31,110 bases of DNA, from the NCBI GenBank assembly GCA_002397465.1, contig DHAP01000053.1:1-31110 (forward strand), read 5' to 3'. Positions 15,303 to 22,360 of the stretch are shown here, piece by piece. A model generated the notes under the pieces. That model did no database searches. It was given only the letters and a program-made list of their open reading frames with translations, and had not been told where the DNA came from. The position numbers and the translations under genes are program-made. Positions within the stretch are counted from its first letter, which is position 1. Each line of letters opens with the position of its first letter. This stretch comes from Caryophanales bacterium UBA4951 (GTDB lineage: Bacteria; Bacillota_I; Bacilli_A; RFN20; CAG-826).

Positions 15303-16874
15303 TCACTCTTTCTTGGTTTCGGCGTAGTCTTTTTCGGTGTTCACGTTCCAGATGTCTTCTTTCTTGAAGCTCTTGGGATCGATGATGCTTCTCGCGGCGT
15401 CCATGGCCGTCAGCATGGAGTGGTCCATGTTGTTGTAGCGGTGCTGGCCGTTTCTGCCGACGCAATAAAGGTTTTCGATGGTGTTGAGGTGATCTTGGAC
15501 GAGTTTGATGTCCTTATAGGTGTCAAAGTAGGCCGGATAGGCTTTCTTGACTTTGATCTCGGTGCTGTCGAGGACGTCGCTTTCGTTGATGACGTTGATG
15601 CTGGCAAGCTCTTTGATGGCCATCTTGATGAAGTCTTCTTTCTTCATGCTCCAAAGCTCATCGCCTTCGCTTGCGAAATATTCAAGTCCGATCCAAACGT
15701 TCTCGGTCGGGTTCTTAAGCATGTATGGCGACCAGTTGTTGAAGATCTGGAGCCTGCCGAGTTTGACTTCCCTCTCTTGGATGTAGATCCAGGTATCGGG
15801 AACGATGTTGTTGACGGTCTTGATCTTCGTGGTGTTTTTGATGAGGAGTTTCTTCATCAAAAGGCCGACCGTGATGAAATCGCGGTAGACGAGGTTGGTG
15901 GCAACCTCATATGGCTTCTCAGGGACGTTATCTTTCCCGAAGGCGAAGTAGAGGTCCTTCAAAGGCATCGAAGAGATGAAGTAATCGCCTTCGACTGTCG
16001 TTTCTTTCTCTTTGGATTTGGTGACGATGGAAGTGACTTTGTCGCCGTCGAGATTGAGTTTGACGACCTCCTCCTCCATGTGGATTTCTCCGCCCATCTC
16101 CAGGACGAGCTTGGCCATTTCCTCATATAAGGAACCCGGGCCTTTCTTCGGGTATTCGAATTCCTCGATCAACGAGGTCTCGACTTTCTTGGAGTTCTTT
16201 TTGAAAGGCTTGGTGATGACGTTGGTGAAGGCTTTCCATAGAGAAAGGCCTTTTACCCTTTGTGAGCCCCAATCAGGGGAGATTTGCGAAGGATTCCTCC
16301 CCCAGACCTTCTCGGTGTAGTCCTCGAAGAACATCTGGTAAAGTGGCTTCCCGAAGCGGTTGATGTAGAAATCGGCGAGTGATTGCTCTTTTCTTTTGTG
16401 AATGGCGCTTCCCATGTAGCCGAAGCCGGCTTTCATGGTTCTCGCGAAGCCCATGTTATGGAAGGTCTGCCATTTGATGGAGATCGGGTAGTCGAAGAAC
16501 TTGTGAAGATAGAGGATGCGGCTGACGCGGTTTCTTCTGAGCATCACGCGGTCTTCTTTTTCGGGGTCTGGCCCCTCTTTGTTCAGCTTGATCTCACGTC
16601 CGAGGATTTTGTCGTCGCTCGATGGGGCGCCCTGAAGTGGCATGACCTCATTCCAAAGGTTCATGACCTCGTCGCTTTTGGAGAAGAAGCGGTGGCCGCC
16701 GATGTCGATGCGGTTGCCATGGTATTCGACGGTTTTGGAGATGCCGCCGATGGCGTCGCTTTCCTCATAGATGACCGGGTGGAATTCGCCCTTGCCTTCC
16801 TTCAACAAATAATAGGCGGCTGTCAAACCAGCCGGCCCCGCGCCAATGATAACGACTTTTTTAACGTTTCCCAT
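15303..16874 (-). CDS. FAD-dependent oxidoreductase/mutase-like protein (UDP-galactopyranose mutase/HemY superfamily)
   Basis: This 523-residue flavoprotein has GAGPAG (11-16) of the N-terminal Rossmann fold, an acidic ribose-binding YEESDAIGGISKTV, and GGHRFFSKSDEV, the segment shared by UDP-galactopyranose mutase-like and amine-oxidase-like proteins. The C-terminal second FAD motif is YCVGRNGQHRYNNMDHSMLTAM. NRFGKPLYQMFFEDYTEKVWG resembles the Glf substrate region. It heads the operon with the GT-C glycosyltransferase, which makes a role in preparing or modifying a sugar or lipid carrier plausible. It is longer than classical Glf (~370 aa), so I do not assign that enzyme. AGGGAA lies about eight bases upstream of the ATG; TAAAAT is 24 bases upstream. 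Confidence 0.82.
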   Translation of the reverse strand: MGNVKKVVIIGAGPAGLTAAYYLLKEGKGEFHPVIYEESDAIGGISKTVEYHGNRIDIGGHRFFSKSDEVMNLWNEVMPLQGAPSSDDKILGREIKLNKEGPDPEKEDRVMLRRNRVSRILYLHKFFDYPISIKWQTFHNMGFARTMKAGFGYMGSAIHKRKEQSLADFYINRFGKPLYQMFFEDYTEKVWGRNPSQISPDWGSQRVKGLSLWKAFTNVITKPFKKNSKKVETSLIEEFEYPKKGPGSLYEEMAKLVLEMGGEIHMEEEVVKLNLDGDKVTSIVTKSKEKETTVEGDYFISSMPLKDLYFAFGKDNVPEKPYEVATNLVYRDFITVGLLMKKLLIKNTTKIKTVNNIVPDTWIYIQEREVKLGRLQIFNNWSPYMLKNPTENVWIGLEYFASEGDELWSMKKEDFIKMAIKELASINVINESDVLDSTEIKVKKAYPAYFDTYKDIKLVQDHLNTIENLYCVGRNGQHRYNNMDHSMLTAMDAARSIIDPKSFKKEDIWNVNTEKDYAETKKE

Positions 16875-16984
16875 TTAGATATTCCCTATGCAAAGTATTT
16901 TAACTATAAACCTCTTTTCCTTTTACTTCACTAGCCTTAAACCCCGTCTTTGTAATCTCCCTTTATTTAAAGGCTCCATTAAGC

Positions 16985-16990
16985 GATAAT
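16985..16990 (+). promoter_or_regulatory. -10 box of the membrane-protein gene (leaderless)
   Basis: GATAAT ends exactly six bases before ATG 16997. TTTATT (16962-16967), 17 bases upstream, is a possible -35. No Shine-Dalgarno is present. Confidence 0.5.
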
Positions 16991-16996
16991 ACGGCT

Positions 16997-17647
16997 ATGT
17001 CTTTCCAAATCTTCAAACAAAAATGGGCCTACCATTATAAAAAATACATCGCCATCATCTTAGCTTCATTGGCCACAGCCTGCATGCTGGCGAACTTCGG
17101 CGTTGAATTAGCCGAACTCATCATCGCCAATAACCCTTCCGCCGGCATCAGCCTCTCATCCGTTTGGAACTTTTTGCTTTTCACCGCCGTCTACGTGACC
17201 ATTCTCGTCGGGAACATCAAAGGAACTTACACGGCCTATAACGGCATGCTCGGTTTTGTTTTCATGGAAGCCTTCTCCACGGTCTTTTCCCTCTTTCTTT
17301 CGGGGTATGACGTCATCGCGGGCCTGATCAGCCAAAACTGGTACGTGATTCTCTTCGTGGTCCTTCTTTTCATCTTCAACGTCTTGTCTTTGCTTGGAGG
17401 CGTCATGACCTATGTCAGGACAAGGCAATACATTTCCGGCCGATACTCATCTTATAGAGGGGTTCGCAATTGGTGTCTCTTGTTCATGATCACATCCGTG
17501 ATCGGCGCTTTCACCTCTCCTGTGGTCAGCTATCTTTCCGGTGCCTCACTGAGCTTGATCGGAGAGACTTATTTGCTTCAGATCAGCGAAGGCATCATGA
17601 GCGTTTGCGTCTACTTCACGGTTTTGCGTCTGAAAAGTGAATATTAA
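16997..17647 (+). CDS. Integral membrane protein of unknown function
   Basis: This 216-residue protein has a short basic N-terminus (MSFQIFKQKWAYHYKKY) and about six hydrophobic segments (near residues 18-40, 53-72, 80-100, 108-135, 150-170, 195-212). No catalytic or transport motif was recognised. The gene stands alone between the divergent Glf-like operon and the riboswitch-controlled ATPase. No terminator is evident between it and the riboswitch region, but a separate promoter lies there, so co-transcription is uncertain. Confidence 0.75.
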   Translation: MSFQIFKQKWAYHYKKYIAIILASLATACMLANFGVELAELIIANNPSAGISLSSVWNFLLFTAVYVTILVGNIKGTYTAYNGMLGFVFMEAFSTVFSLFLSGYDVIAGLISQNWYVILFVVLLFIFNVLSLLGGVMTYVRTRQYISGRYSSYRGVRNWCLLFMITSVIGAFTSPVVSYLSGASLSLIGETYLLQISEGIMSVCVYFTVLRLKSEY

Positions 17648-17669
17648 GTTCCTTAATTTCCGTTAACCG

Positions 17670-17678
17670 TGTTATGAT
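17670..17678 (+). promoter_or_regulatory. Extended -10 promoter of the riboswitch-ATPase unit
   Basis: TG (17670-17671), one base, TATGAT (17673-17678). Predicted +1 near 17685 coincides with the 5' edge of the riboswitch P1 helix. The -35 is weak. Confidence 0.6.
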
Positions 17679-17683
17679 TTTGC

Positions 17684-17781
17684 CTAGTGAAGGGGAGTAG
17701 CGGTCAATCCACCTCCGTCAAGACGCTGAGAACAACTCTCAGCCGGAAGGGATGGGCAAATGCCTCGCGAGACCTTACTGC
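17684..17781 (+). ncRNA. yybP-ykoY (Mn2+-sensing) riboswitch
   Basis: The 5' AAGGGGAGTAG and the 3' CGCGAGACCTTACTG are the two most conserved blocks of this class. AAGG pairs with CCTT to close P1, extended by AGT/ACT. Between them lie the CTGAGA...TCTCAG hairpin (around 17726-17742), flanked by GTCAAGACG and CCGGAAG, and a GGCA/TGCC hairpin just before the 3' block. Known members bind Mn2+ at the junction of two adjacent loops and turn on exporters. It leads directly into the P-type ATPase gene. Confidence 0.85.
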
Positions 17782-17813
17782 CAGATTTAATCTGGAAGAG
17801 GAAGTCTTCTCTT

Positions 17814-20525
17814 ATGTTTGAGAACAAAAGCATCGCCGATTCTTTAAACGAGTTGTCCACCAATCAGGAAAATGGCCTGAGTGATGAGGAAGTAATCAAA
17901 CGCCGGGAGAAATACGGCGCGAATAAGCTGGAGGAGAAAAAACGCAAATCGGCGTTTTTGATTTTCATCGGCCAATTCAAAGACCCGATGACCATCATTC
18001 TTTTTGCGGCCGCCATCATCTCCATCGTCGTGGGGATCTTCAGCGCCCAGAAAGAAGGACGGGGAATCACCTTTGAGGATTTCGCCGATGTCATCATCAT
18101 CTTCGGCGTCATCGTTTTGAACGCCACGATCGGAACGGTCCAGGAGACCAAAGCCGAAAAGGCCCTCGAAGCCCTCAAACAGCTCTCATCGCCGACCGCC
18201 ACGGTCAGAAGAAACGGAAAACTGTGTGAGGTCAAAGCTGAAGAGCTTGTCCCTGGGGACATCGTCGTCTTGGAAGAAGGCAGAAGCGTCCCAGCCGATT
18301 TGAGGCTTCTTAAAGCCTTCCAGATGAAAGCCGATGAATCCTCGTTGACCGGCGAAAGCCTTCCGGTTGAGAAAGACCCCGAGATCGTCCTTACCGGAGA
18401 AGTCGGAGTCGGTGACCGCGTGAACGTCGCCTACATGTCAACCCCAATCGTCTATGGCCGTGGAGAGGGCGTCGTCATCGGGACTGGCATGAACACCGAA
18501 ATCGGCCGCATCGCCAGCATGCTTTCGGGCGAAGAGGAAGAAGAGACCCCGCTTCAGAAAAAGCTCGCCCAACTCTCGAAATTCCTTGGATATCTTACCG
18601 TCGGCATCGTCGTTTTGATGCTCGGCGTTTCCTTCTTATACGATGGCTTGGCTGGTAGATTGGCCGATCAATGGACCAACGATCTTCTCGATGCCGTCGG
18701 CTTAGCGGTCGCCGCCATCCCTGAAGGGCTTCCTGCCGTCGTCACCATCGTTTTGGCGATGGGCATGCAGAAGATGATCAAGGTCAACACCATCGTAAGA
18801 CGCCTCGCCTCCGTCGAGACTCTAGGCGCCGTCTCGGTCATCTGCTCCGACAAGACCGGAACCTTGACTCAAAACAAGATGACCGTCGTCGCGGCCTACA
18901 CCAACGAAGAGTTGATTGAGAAAGAGAACTTCTCAAAAGACAAGCTTGGGCTTTTGGCTGAAGGCATGTGCCTTTGCTCGGATGCCTCAATCGAAAACGG
19001 CGTCTATGGCGACCCGACCGAGGTGGCCTTAGTCAATTTCGCGAACGATTTCGGAATGAAGAAATCGGAGCTTGAGAAAATATCCCCAAGAATCAACGAG
19101 CTTCCTTTTGACTCAGTCCGCAAAATGATGTCGACCCAGCATAAGAAAGAAAAGAAGACCATCGTCTACACCAAAGGCGCCATGGACCAAATCCTCAAAC
19201 ACTGCACCTATATATTAAAGGATGGGAAAGTCGAGCCTTTGCAAGAATCCGATGTCCAGAACATCAAAGACGGGGCGACCAAGATGGCCGAAAAGGCCCT
19301 TCGTGTCTTAGCTCTTTCCATGAGAGAGTGTGAGGATCTAAAAGAAGAAAATCTTATCTTCGTCGGCTTGGTCGGCATGGTCGACCCACCGCGTCCAGCC
19401 GCCAAACCAGCCGTCGCCACCCTCAAAGGGGCTGGCATCACGACCATCATGATCACCGGCGACCACAAAGACACCGCCTTTGCCATCGCCAAAGAATTAG
19501 GCATCGCGACTTCAGCCGAACAATGCATGTCCGGCGACCAAATCGACGCCTGCTCGCCCGAAGAACTTCAGGAGAAGGTCAAATCGACCCGTGTCTTCGC
19601 CCGCGTCTCGCCTGAGAACAAAGTTCAGATAGTCAAAGCCATCAAGGCCAACGGCAACATCGCCGCCATGACCGGAGACGGCGTAAACGATGCCCCGTCA
19701 TTGAAAGCCGCCGACATCGGCATCGCCATGGGCATCACCGGCACCGACGTCGCCAAAGGCGCGGCCGACATGGTTCTGACCGACGACAATTTCGCTTCCA
19801 TTGAGAAAGCGGTCGAGGAAGGACGCGGCATCTATTCGAACATCCGCAAAACCATCCTCTTCTTAATTTCCAGCAACATCGGCGAAGTGGTGGCCATGTT
19901 CGTCGCCATCGCCCTTGGCCTCCCAGCCCCGCTTATCGCCATCCATCTTCTCTGGGTCAACCTCATCACCGACTCTTTGCCTGCCATCGCCTTGGGCGCC
20001 GACAAGAAGCCTGATGACATCATGCACGATCAGCCCCGTGACCCGAAGGAATCGCTTTTCGCCCATGGCGGATACGCCATCACGTTCGGCTATGGCGCCA
20101 TCATCGGCATCGCCACCCTCCTCGCCTTCCTCATCAAGCCTTGGAGCGTAGGTGCCTTCTCAATCTCCGACATCAATGCCTACTTCAACTCAAACGCTAC
20201 CGCCCTTGAGGAAGCTCAGTCGATGGCCTTCTGCGTTCTATCCTTCAGCGAGCTCTTCCACATGCTTGGCATGACCGACGTCAAACATTCCTTCGTCAGA
20301 GTCTTCAAAGACGCCAACAAGATGTTGTGGGTGGCTTTCTTCCTCGGAATGGGCCTCCAGTTCTTCGTCATCGAGACTCCAGGGGTCAACACCTTCTTCA
20401 GCGTCTACAAGCTCTCCGATGAGCCGATTGAATACCTCTGGGTTTTCCTCTTGGCTTTGACTCCTCTTATCTTCCATGAAATCAGCGTTTTCGTTCAATG
20501 GATCATAAAGAAACGCCGCGCCTAA
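17814..20525 (+). CDS. P-type (P2) cation-transporting ATPase, probable Mn2+ (or Ca2+/Mn2+) exporter
   Basis: This 903-residue membrane ATPase exports a divalent cation. Domains run in order: actuator TGES at 179-182, M4 ion-site PEGLP at 303-307, phosphorylated Asp D346 in DKTGTLT, the nucleotide domain, hinge TGDGVND at 620-626, and M6 with N716 and D720 (NLITDSLP). Ten membrane helices are expected. These are the PMCA/SPCA-like single-site features. The start was set at the ATG with GAGGAAG (17798-17804) upstream; a longer reading would begin inside the riboswitch. The yybP-ykoY leader argues for Mn2+ rather than Ca2+ as the physiological cue, as for the Lactococcus YoaB-type ATPase; this is inference from known families. 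The RNA around the ribosome site can fold, suggesting translational control. Confidence 0.92.
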   Translation: MFENKSIADSLNELSTNQENGLSDEEVIKRREKYGANKLEEKKRKSAFLIFIGQFKDPMTIILFAAAIISIVVGIFSAQKEGRGITFEDFADVIIIFGVIVLNATIGTVQETKAEKALEALKQLSSPTATVRRNGKLCEVKAEELVPGDIVVLEEGRSVPADLRLLKAFQMKADESSLTGESLPVEKDPEIVLTGEVGVGDRVNVAYMSTPIVYGRGEGVVIGTGMNTEIGRIASMLSGEEEEETPLQKKLAQLSKFLGYLTVGIVVLMLGVSFLYDGLAGRLADQWTNDLLDAVGLAVAAIPEGLPAVVTIVLAMGMQKMIKVNTIVRRLASVETLGAVSVICSDKTGTLTQNKMTVVAAYTNEELIEKENFSKDKLGLLAEGMCLCSDASIENGVYGDPTEVALVNFANDFGMKKSELEKISPRINELPFDSVRKMMSTQHKKEKKTIVYTKGAMDQILKHCTYILKDGKVEPLQESDVQNIKDGATKMAEKALRVLALSMRECEDLKEENLIFVGLVGMVDPPRPAAKPAVATLKGAGITTIMITGDHKDTAFAIAKELGIATSAEQCMSGDQIDACSPEELQEKVKSTRVFARVSPENKVQIVKAIKANGNIAAMTGDGVNDAPSLKAADIGIAMGITGTDVAKGAADMVLTDDNFASIEKAVEEGRGIYSNIRKTILFLISSNIGEVVAMFVAIALGLPAPLIAIHLLWVNLITDSLPAIALGADKKPDDIMHDQPRDPKESLFAHGGYAITFGYGAIIGIATLLAFLIKPWSVGAFSISDINAYFNSNATALEEAQSMAFCVLSFSELFHMLGMTDVKHSFVRVFKDANKMLWVAFFLGMGLQFFVIETPGVNTFFSVYKLSDEPIEYLWVFLLALTPLIFHEISVFVQWIIKKRRA

Positions 20526-20534
20526 CCTTCCTTG

Positions 20535-20563
20535 TTGTCTAAACGGCCCCTTTGGTCTATATT
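20535..20563 (+). promoter_or_regulatory. Promoter of tRNA-Thr
   Basis: TTGTCT (20535-20540), 17-base spacer, TATATT (20558-20563), with +1 expected about three bases before the mature tRNA. Confidence 0.7.
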
Positions 20564-20572
20564 ATTGGGGCT

Positions 20573-20648
20573 GCCGCCTTAGCTCAATTGGTAGAGCAAC
20601 TGAATCGTAATCAGTAGGTTGGCGGTTCAATTCCGTTAGGCGGCACCA
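20573..20648 (+). tRNA. tRNA-Thr (anticodon CGT), CCA encoded
   Basis: GCCGCCT pairs with AGGCGGC in the acceptor. The D-arm is GCTC/GAGC and the anticodon stem ACTGA/TCAGT holds loop ATCGTAA, giving anticodon CGT (reads ACG). The T-stem GGCGG/CCGTT contains two G-U pairs. CCA is encoded. Its 3' half serves as an attachment site, repeated at 22043-22089. Confidence 0.95.
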
Positions 20649-20650
20649 AC
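20604..20650 (+). repeat. attL: tRNA-Thr 3' half, direct repeat copy 1
   Basis: This 47-base segment matches 22043-22089 at 44 positions. Bases 20604-20613 and 20618-20650 are identical to the other copy, including the T-arm, acceptor strand, CCA and two bases beyond. It is the copy inside the intact tRNA. Confidence 0.85.
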
Positions 20651-20661
20651 AAAAAAGAAAG

Positions 20662-20692
20662 TCCGATTCCTTTGACTGGATCGGATTTTTTT
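20662..20692 (+). terminator. Terminator after tRNA-Thr (inside the element)
   Basis: TCCGAT (20662-20667) pairs with ATCGGA (20680-20685), followed by seven Ts (20686-20692). Confidence 0.8.
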
Positions 20693-20726
20693 GTATATTT
20701 TCGGAATAATAGATTCGGGTTTTGTT

Positions 20727-20738
20727 TTAGCTTGCTAA
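20727..20738. repeat. Inverted repeat upstream of the XRE gene
   Basis: TTAGC-TT-GCTAA, a possible operator or small hairpin, about 200 bases before the regulator gene. The rest of 20693-20889 is AT-rich with no other feature I can support. Confidence 0.25.
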
Positions 20739-20889
20739 GTTAATTTTCCGTTATTCTCATCTTTTCCTCCCCAAAATGACAATCTTCTTCAATGTCAGTA
20801 GGTTTTCTGCGTTTTGACGGCTTGATCTTTCAAGGTTGCATGGAGGGACTTCTAATTAACAAAAATGTGAATAAATAACACAGAAAAGT

Positions 20890-20917
20890 TTGACAAACCT
20901 ATTTCTTGCGGCATAAT
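20890..20917 (+). promoter_or_regulatory. Promoter of the XRE regulator operon
   Basis: TTGACA (20890-20895), 16-base spacer, CATAAT (20912-20917), both close to consensus. The leader holds AAGGAGG before ATG 20941. Confidence 0.75.
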
Positions 20918-20940
20918 TGAGATGCCAAGGAGGCAAAACA

Positions 20941-21303
20941 ATGACGACGGAATTCGGTAAGGAGCTTCGGAAAATCAGGATCGATCGTGATCAGGTCTTA
21001 AAAGACATGGCTGATCGTCTTGGAGTTTCGTCTTCCTACATCTCCTCCATTGAATCGGGAGAGCGCCGCGTGAGTGACAAGTTTTATTCTTCCGTTTTAG
21101 AAAACTACAATCTCAATCCCAAAGAAAAGGAGGCCCTCCGCATCGCCAGGGCTGAAACCGAGAAATCGATTGACCTGAGCCTTCGCGGCCTTAATCAAGG
21201 CCAAAAGCAAGTTGCAATTAATTTGCAGCGTACCATCAAAGACCTAGACAAAACTGATGTCGACCAGTTACTTGAAATTTTGAAGAGGGGCCAAGGAAAA
21301 TGA
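20941..21303 (+). CDS. XRE-family helix-turn-helix regulator
   Basis: This 120-residue cytosolic DNA-binding protein has residues ~4-60 forming a Cro/C1-type HTH: FGKELRKIRIDRDQVLKDMADRLGV, then the recognition segment SSSYISSIESGERRVS. The C-terminal half is charged and helical (KEKEALRIARAETEKS...KDLDKTDVDQLLEIL), probably for dimerisation. AAGGAGG seven bases before the ATG fixes the start; the reading frame is open eight codons further up without a ribosome site. It is the first gene of the tRNA-Thr element and is likely its repressor, acting on its own promoter. Its stop overlaps a tiny ORF by ATGA. Confidence 0.88.
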   Translation: MTTEFGKELRKIRIDRDQVLKDMADRLGVSSSYISSIESGERRVSDKFYSSVLENYNLNPKEKEALRIARAETEKSIDLSLRGLNQGQKQVAINLQRTIKDLDKTDVDQLLEILKRGQGK

Positions 21304-21401
21304 CGTACGAGAGCGAGCCTCTTCAAATCAAGGCAATTCGGAGGATGGTTGATGCCCTCTGCACTCTTGGAAGATCGATCGGTCCGTTCCTTTTCCTTTG
21401 A
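21300..21401 (+). CDS. Short ORF overlapping the XRE stop (33 aa, possibly truncated)
   Basis: The ATG overlaps the XRE stop codon as ATGA, the arrangement of translational coupling. The product begins MTYESEPLQIK, is basic in the middle (IRRMVDALC) and ends in GPFLFL. XRE regulators of integrated elements are often followed, in this same coupled manner, by an ImmA/IrrE metalloprotease gene, and this could be the stub of one. No HEXXH motif is found downstream in any frame I read, so that idea is unproven. It may also be non-functional. Confidence 0.35.
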   Translation: MTYESEPLQIKAIRRMVDALCTLGRSIGPFLFL

Positions 21402-21465
21402 AGATGTTTCTTGAGTTACTACCCGATTGACAAAGAAGAAGCCGTTGCCATTAGGAGCAATAATC

Positions 21466-21852
21466 ATGGAAAAGAATAAACAAAATCAAATAATAATATA
21501 CGTTCAGCTCGAATACCTCGACGGTCCAATCTTCAAGGATATCCTTCCCGCAAACAAAGGGAAGCCGGCCGAAAAAGGACCCTTTGGGGGGATCAAACTC
21601 ATCACTGGGGTCCCGGTGATTGACCGCGACCCTGAAGTCGCCAGACTCGAGAGGGAGGTTGAGTCACTCTATTCCGGCTGCTTCAGCGAAAACTCCCATG
21701 AGCAACCCCTCTATTTTGACAAAGGCTATGCCTCATCAATCAAAGGGAAGCTCTCTCTCCTCGTGTCGGAACTCCTGGAGAGGCTGAAAGCCATAAACGA
21801 CGGGAGCTTCATCATCGTCAACCGGGCAGAGGATGACATGAAGGAATTCTAA
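21466..21852 (+). CDS. Unknown protein of the tRNA-Thr element
   Basis: This 128-residue soluble protein is of no recognised family. It starts MEKNKQNQIIIYVQLEYLDGPIFKDI, has a Gly/Pro-rich middle (KGPFGGIKLITGVPVIDRDPEV), then two helical stretches (ARLEREVESLY and IKGKLSLLVSELLERLKAI), and ends in an acidic tail (RAEDDMKEF). No signal peptide or membrane segment is seen. AGGAG eight bases before the ATG supports this start over an upstream in-frame ATG at 21427. It is the only sizeable cargo of the element and is followed by a good terminator. Exclusion, toxin-antitoxin, anti-phage or regulatory roles are all open. Confidence 0.7.
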   Translation: MEKNKQNQIIIYVQLEYLDGPIFKDILPANKGKPAEKGPFGGIKLITGVPVIDRDPEVARLEREVESLYSGCFSENSHEQPLYFDKGYASSIKGKLSLLVSELLERLKAINDGSFIIVNRAEDDMKEF

Positions 21853-21881
21853 TCGCCTATATCAGGTTTCGTTTTTCATGG

Positions 21882-21906
21882 TGGGGAGAAAATTACTCCC
21901 CATTTT
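21882..21906 (+). terminator. Terminator of the element operon
   Basis: TGGGGAG (21882-21888), loop AAAATTA, CTCCCCA (21896-21902), then TTTT. Confidence 0.85.
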
Positions 21907-21946
21907 ATACCCAGAAGTGGGAAAACTGAGAAAACGGATTGAAACA

Positions 21947-22003
21947 TCCTAAAACAATAACCCACGAGAAACCGACTTCCCATTGGAAGAAATTTCCTAA
22001 AAC
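21947..22003 (+). repeat. Short direct repeats near the right attachment site
   Basis: TCCTAAAAC occurs at 21947-21955 and 21995-22003, 48 bases apart, between the operon terminator and the right att copy. Recombinase arm-binding sites often look like this, but nine bases in AT-rich DNA is weak evidence. Nothing else is evident in 21907-22042. Confidence 0.25.
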
Positions 22004-22042
22004 GTCTTGAAATGAAGCGGATCCGAATTTCTTCAAGATCCC

Positions 22043-22089
22043 ATCGTAATCAACATGTTGGCGGTTCAATTCCGTTAGGCGGCACCAAC
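22043..22089 (+). repeat. attR: partial tRNA-Thr copy 2 (3' half only)
   Basis: This is identical to 20604-20650 except for three changes in the four bases between the anticodon stem and T-arm (ACAT versus GTAG). There is no 5' half, so it is not a tRNA gene. It marks the far end of the integrated element. Confidence 0.85.
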
Positions 22090-22100
22090 GTAAAAGATAA

Positions 22101-22132
22101 CCCCGAGGTATGATTCCTTGGGGCTTTTCTTT
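22101..22132 (+). terminator. Terminator downstream of the attR copy
   Basis: CCCCGAGG (22101-22108) pairs with CCTTGGGG (22116-22123, one G-U), then CTTTTCTTTATTT. It probably ended the tRNA-Thr transcript before the element inserted. 22133-22280 holds nothing I can name. Confidence 0.8.
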
Positions 22133-22280
22133 ATTTCATTTTCATTGAACATAATTGTCTTTCGTAAATAGAAAGATTCGTTCTCATTAACAGTAGGAAG
22201 CGTTTAGCCAAGAAAAAAGAACACTTAAACATGAAGACAAGACATCGTTATGATAGTCACCGAACACGGCTCATGTTTGG

Positions 22281-22327
22281 TTGTTAAAACTTGGGCAAAG
22301 CGTATAGAATTAAGGAGGAAAATCCTC
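22281..22327 (+). promoter_or_regulatory. Promoter and leader of the ABC-transporter operon
   Basis: TTGTTA (22281-22286), 18 bases, TAGAAT (22305-22310); TATAGA with a 16-base gap is the alternative. In the leader GGAGG (22314-22318) is the left part of a GAGGA-AAA-TCCTC hairpin and lies 42 bases from the ABC start. A five-codon ORF (ATG at 22347) ends in an ATGA overlap with that start, which could couple translation. Confidence 0.45.
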
Positions 22328-22360
22328 GTTATATTCCATTTGGAACATGGCTTTTGAAAA

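Larger units (their letters stand above)
20651..22089. mobile_element. Small integrated element in tRNA-Thr (~1.4 kb, no integrase visible)
   Basis: The segment is bounded by direct repeats of the tRNA-Thr 3' half, the usual footprint of tyrosine-recombinase integration. It contains its own terminator for the tRNA (20662-20692), a strong promoter, an XRE regulator, a tiny overlapping ORF, an unknown 128-aa gene and a terminator. The tRNA's presumed original terminator (22101-22123) lies just outside the second repeat. No recombinase, replication or transfer gene is present, so it is either a deletion remnant or a minimal element mobilised in trans. Confidence 0.7.

Noticed and set aside
15267..16130. 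A 287-codon open frame on the plus strand
   Set aside because: It lies fully antisense to the well-supported FAD protein gene and mirrors its codons (runs of Val/Asp/Phe); no ribosome site or family features.
17760..17813. An upstream start for the P-type ATPase at 17760
   Set aside because: Those codons fall inside the conserved 3' part of the riboswitch, and a good ribosome site precedes ATG 17814.
20522..20572. A GGCCCC/GGGGC hairpin as terminator of the ATPase gene
   Set aside because: It overlaps the tRNA promoter and 5' end, has a long loop and no U-tract; likely chance.
21300..21466. A functional ImmA/IrrE protease gene after the XRE regulator
   Set aside because: The frame closes after 33 codons and no HEXXH motif was found in the other frames.
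22043..22089. A second tRNA-Thr gene
   Set aside because: Only the 3' half is present; no D-arm or 5' acceptor strand precedes it. It is an attachment-site copy.
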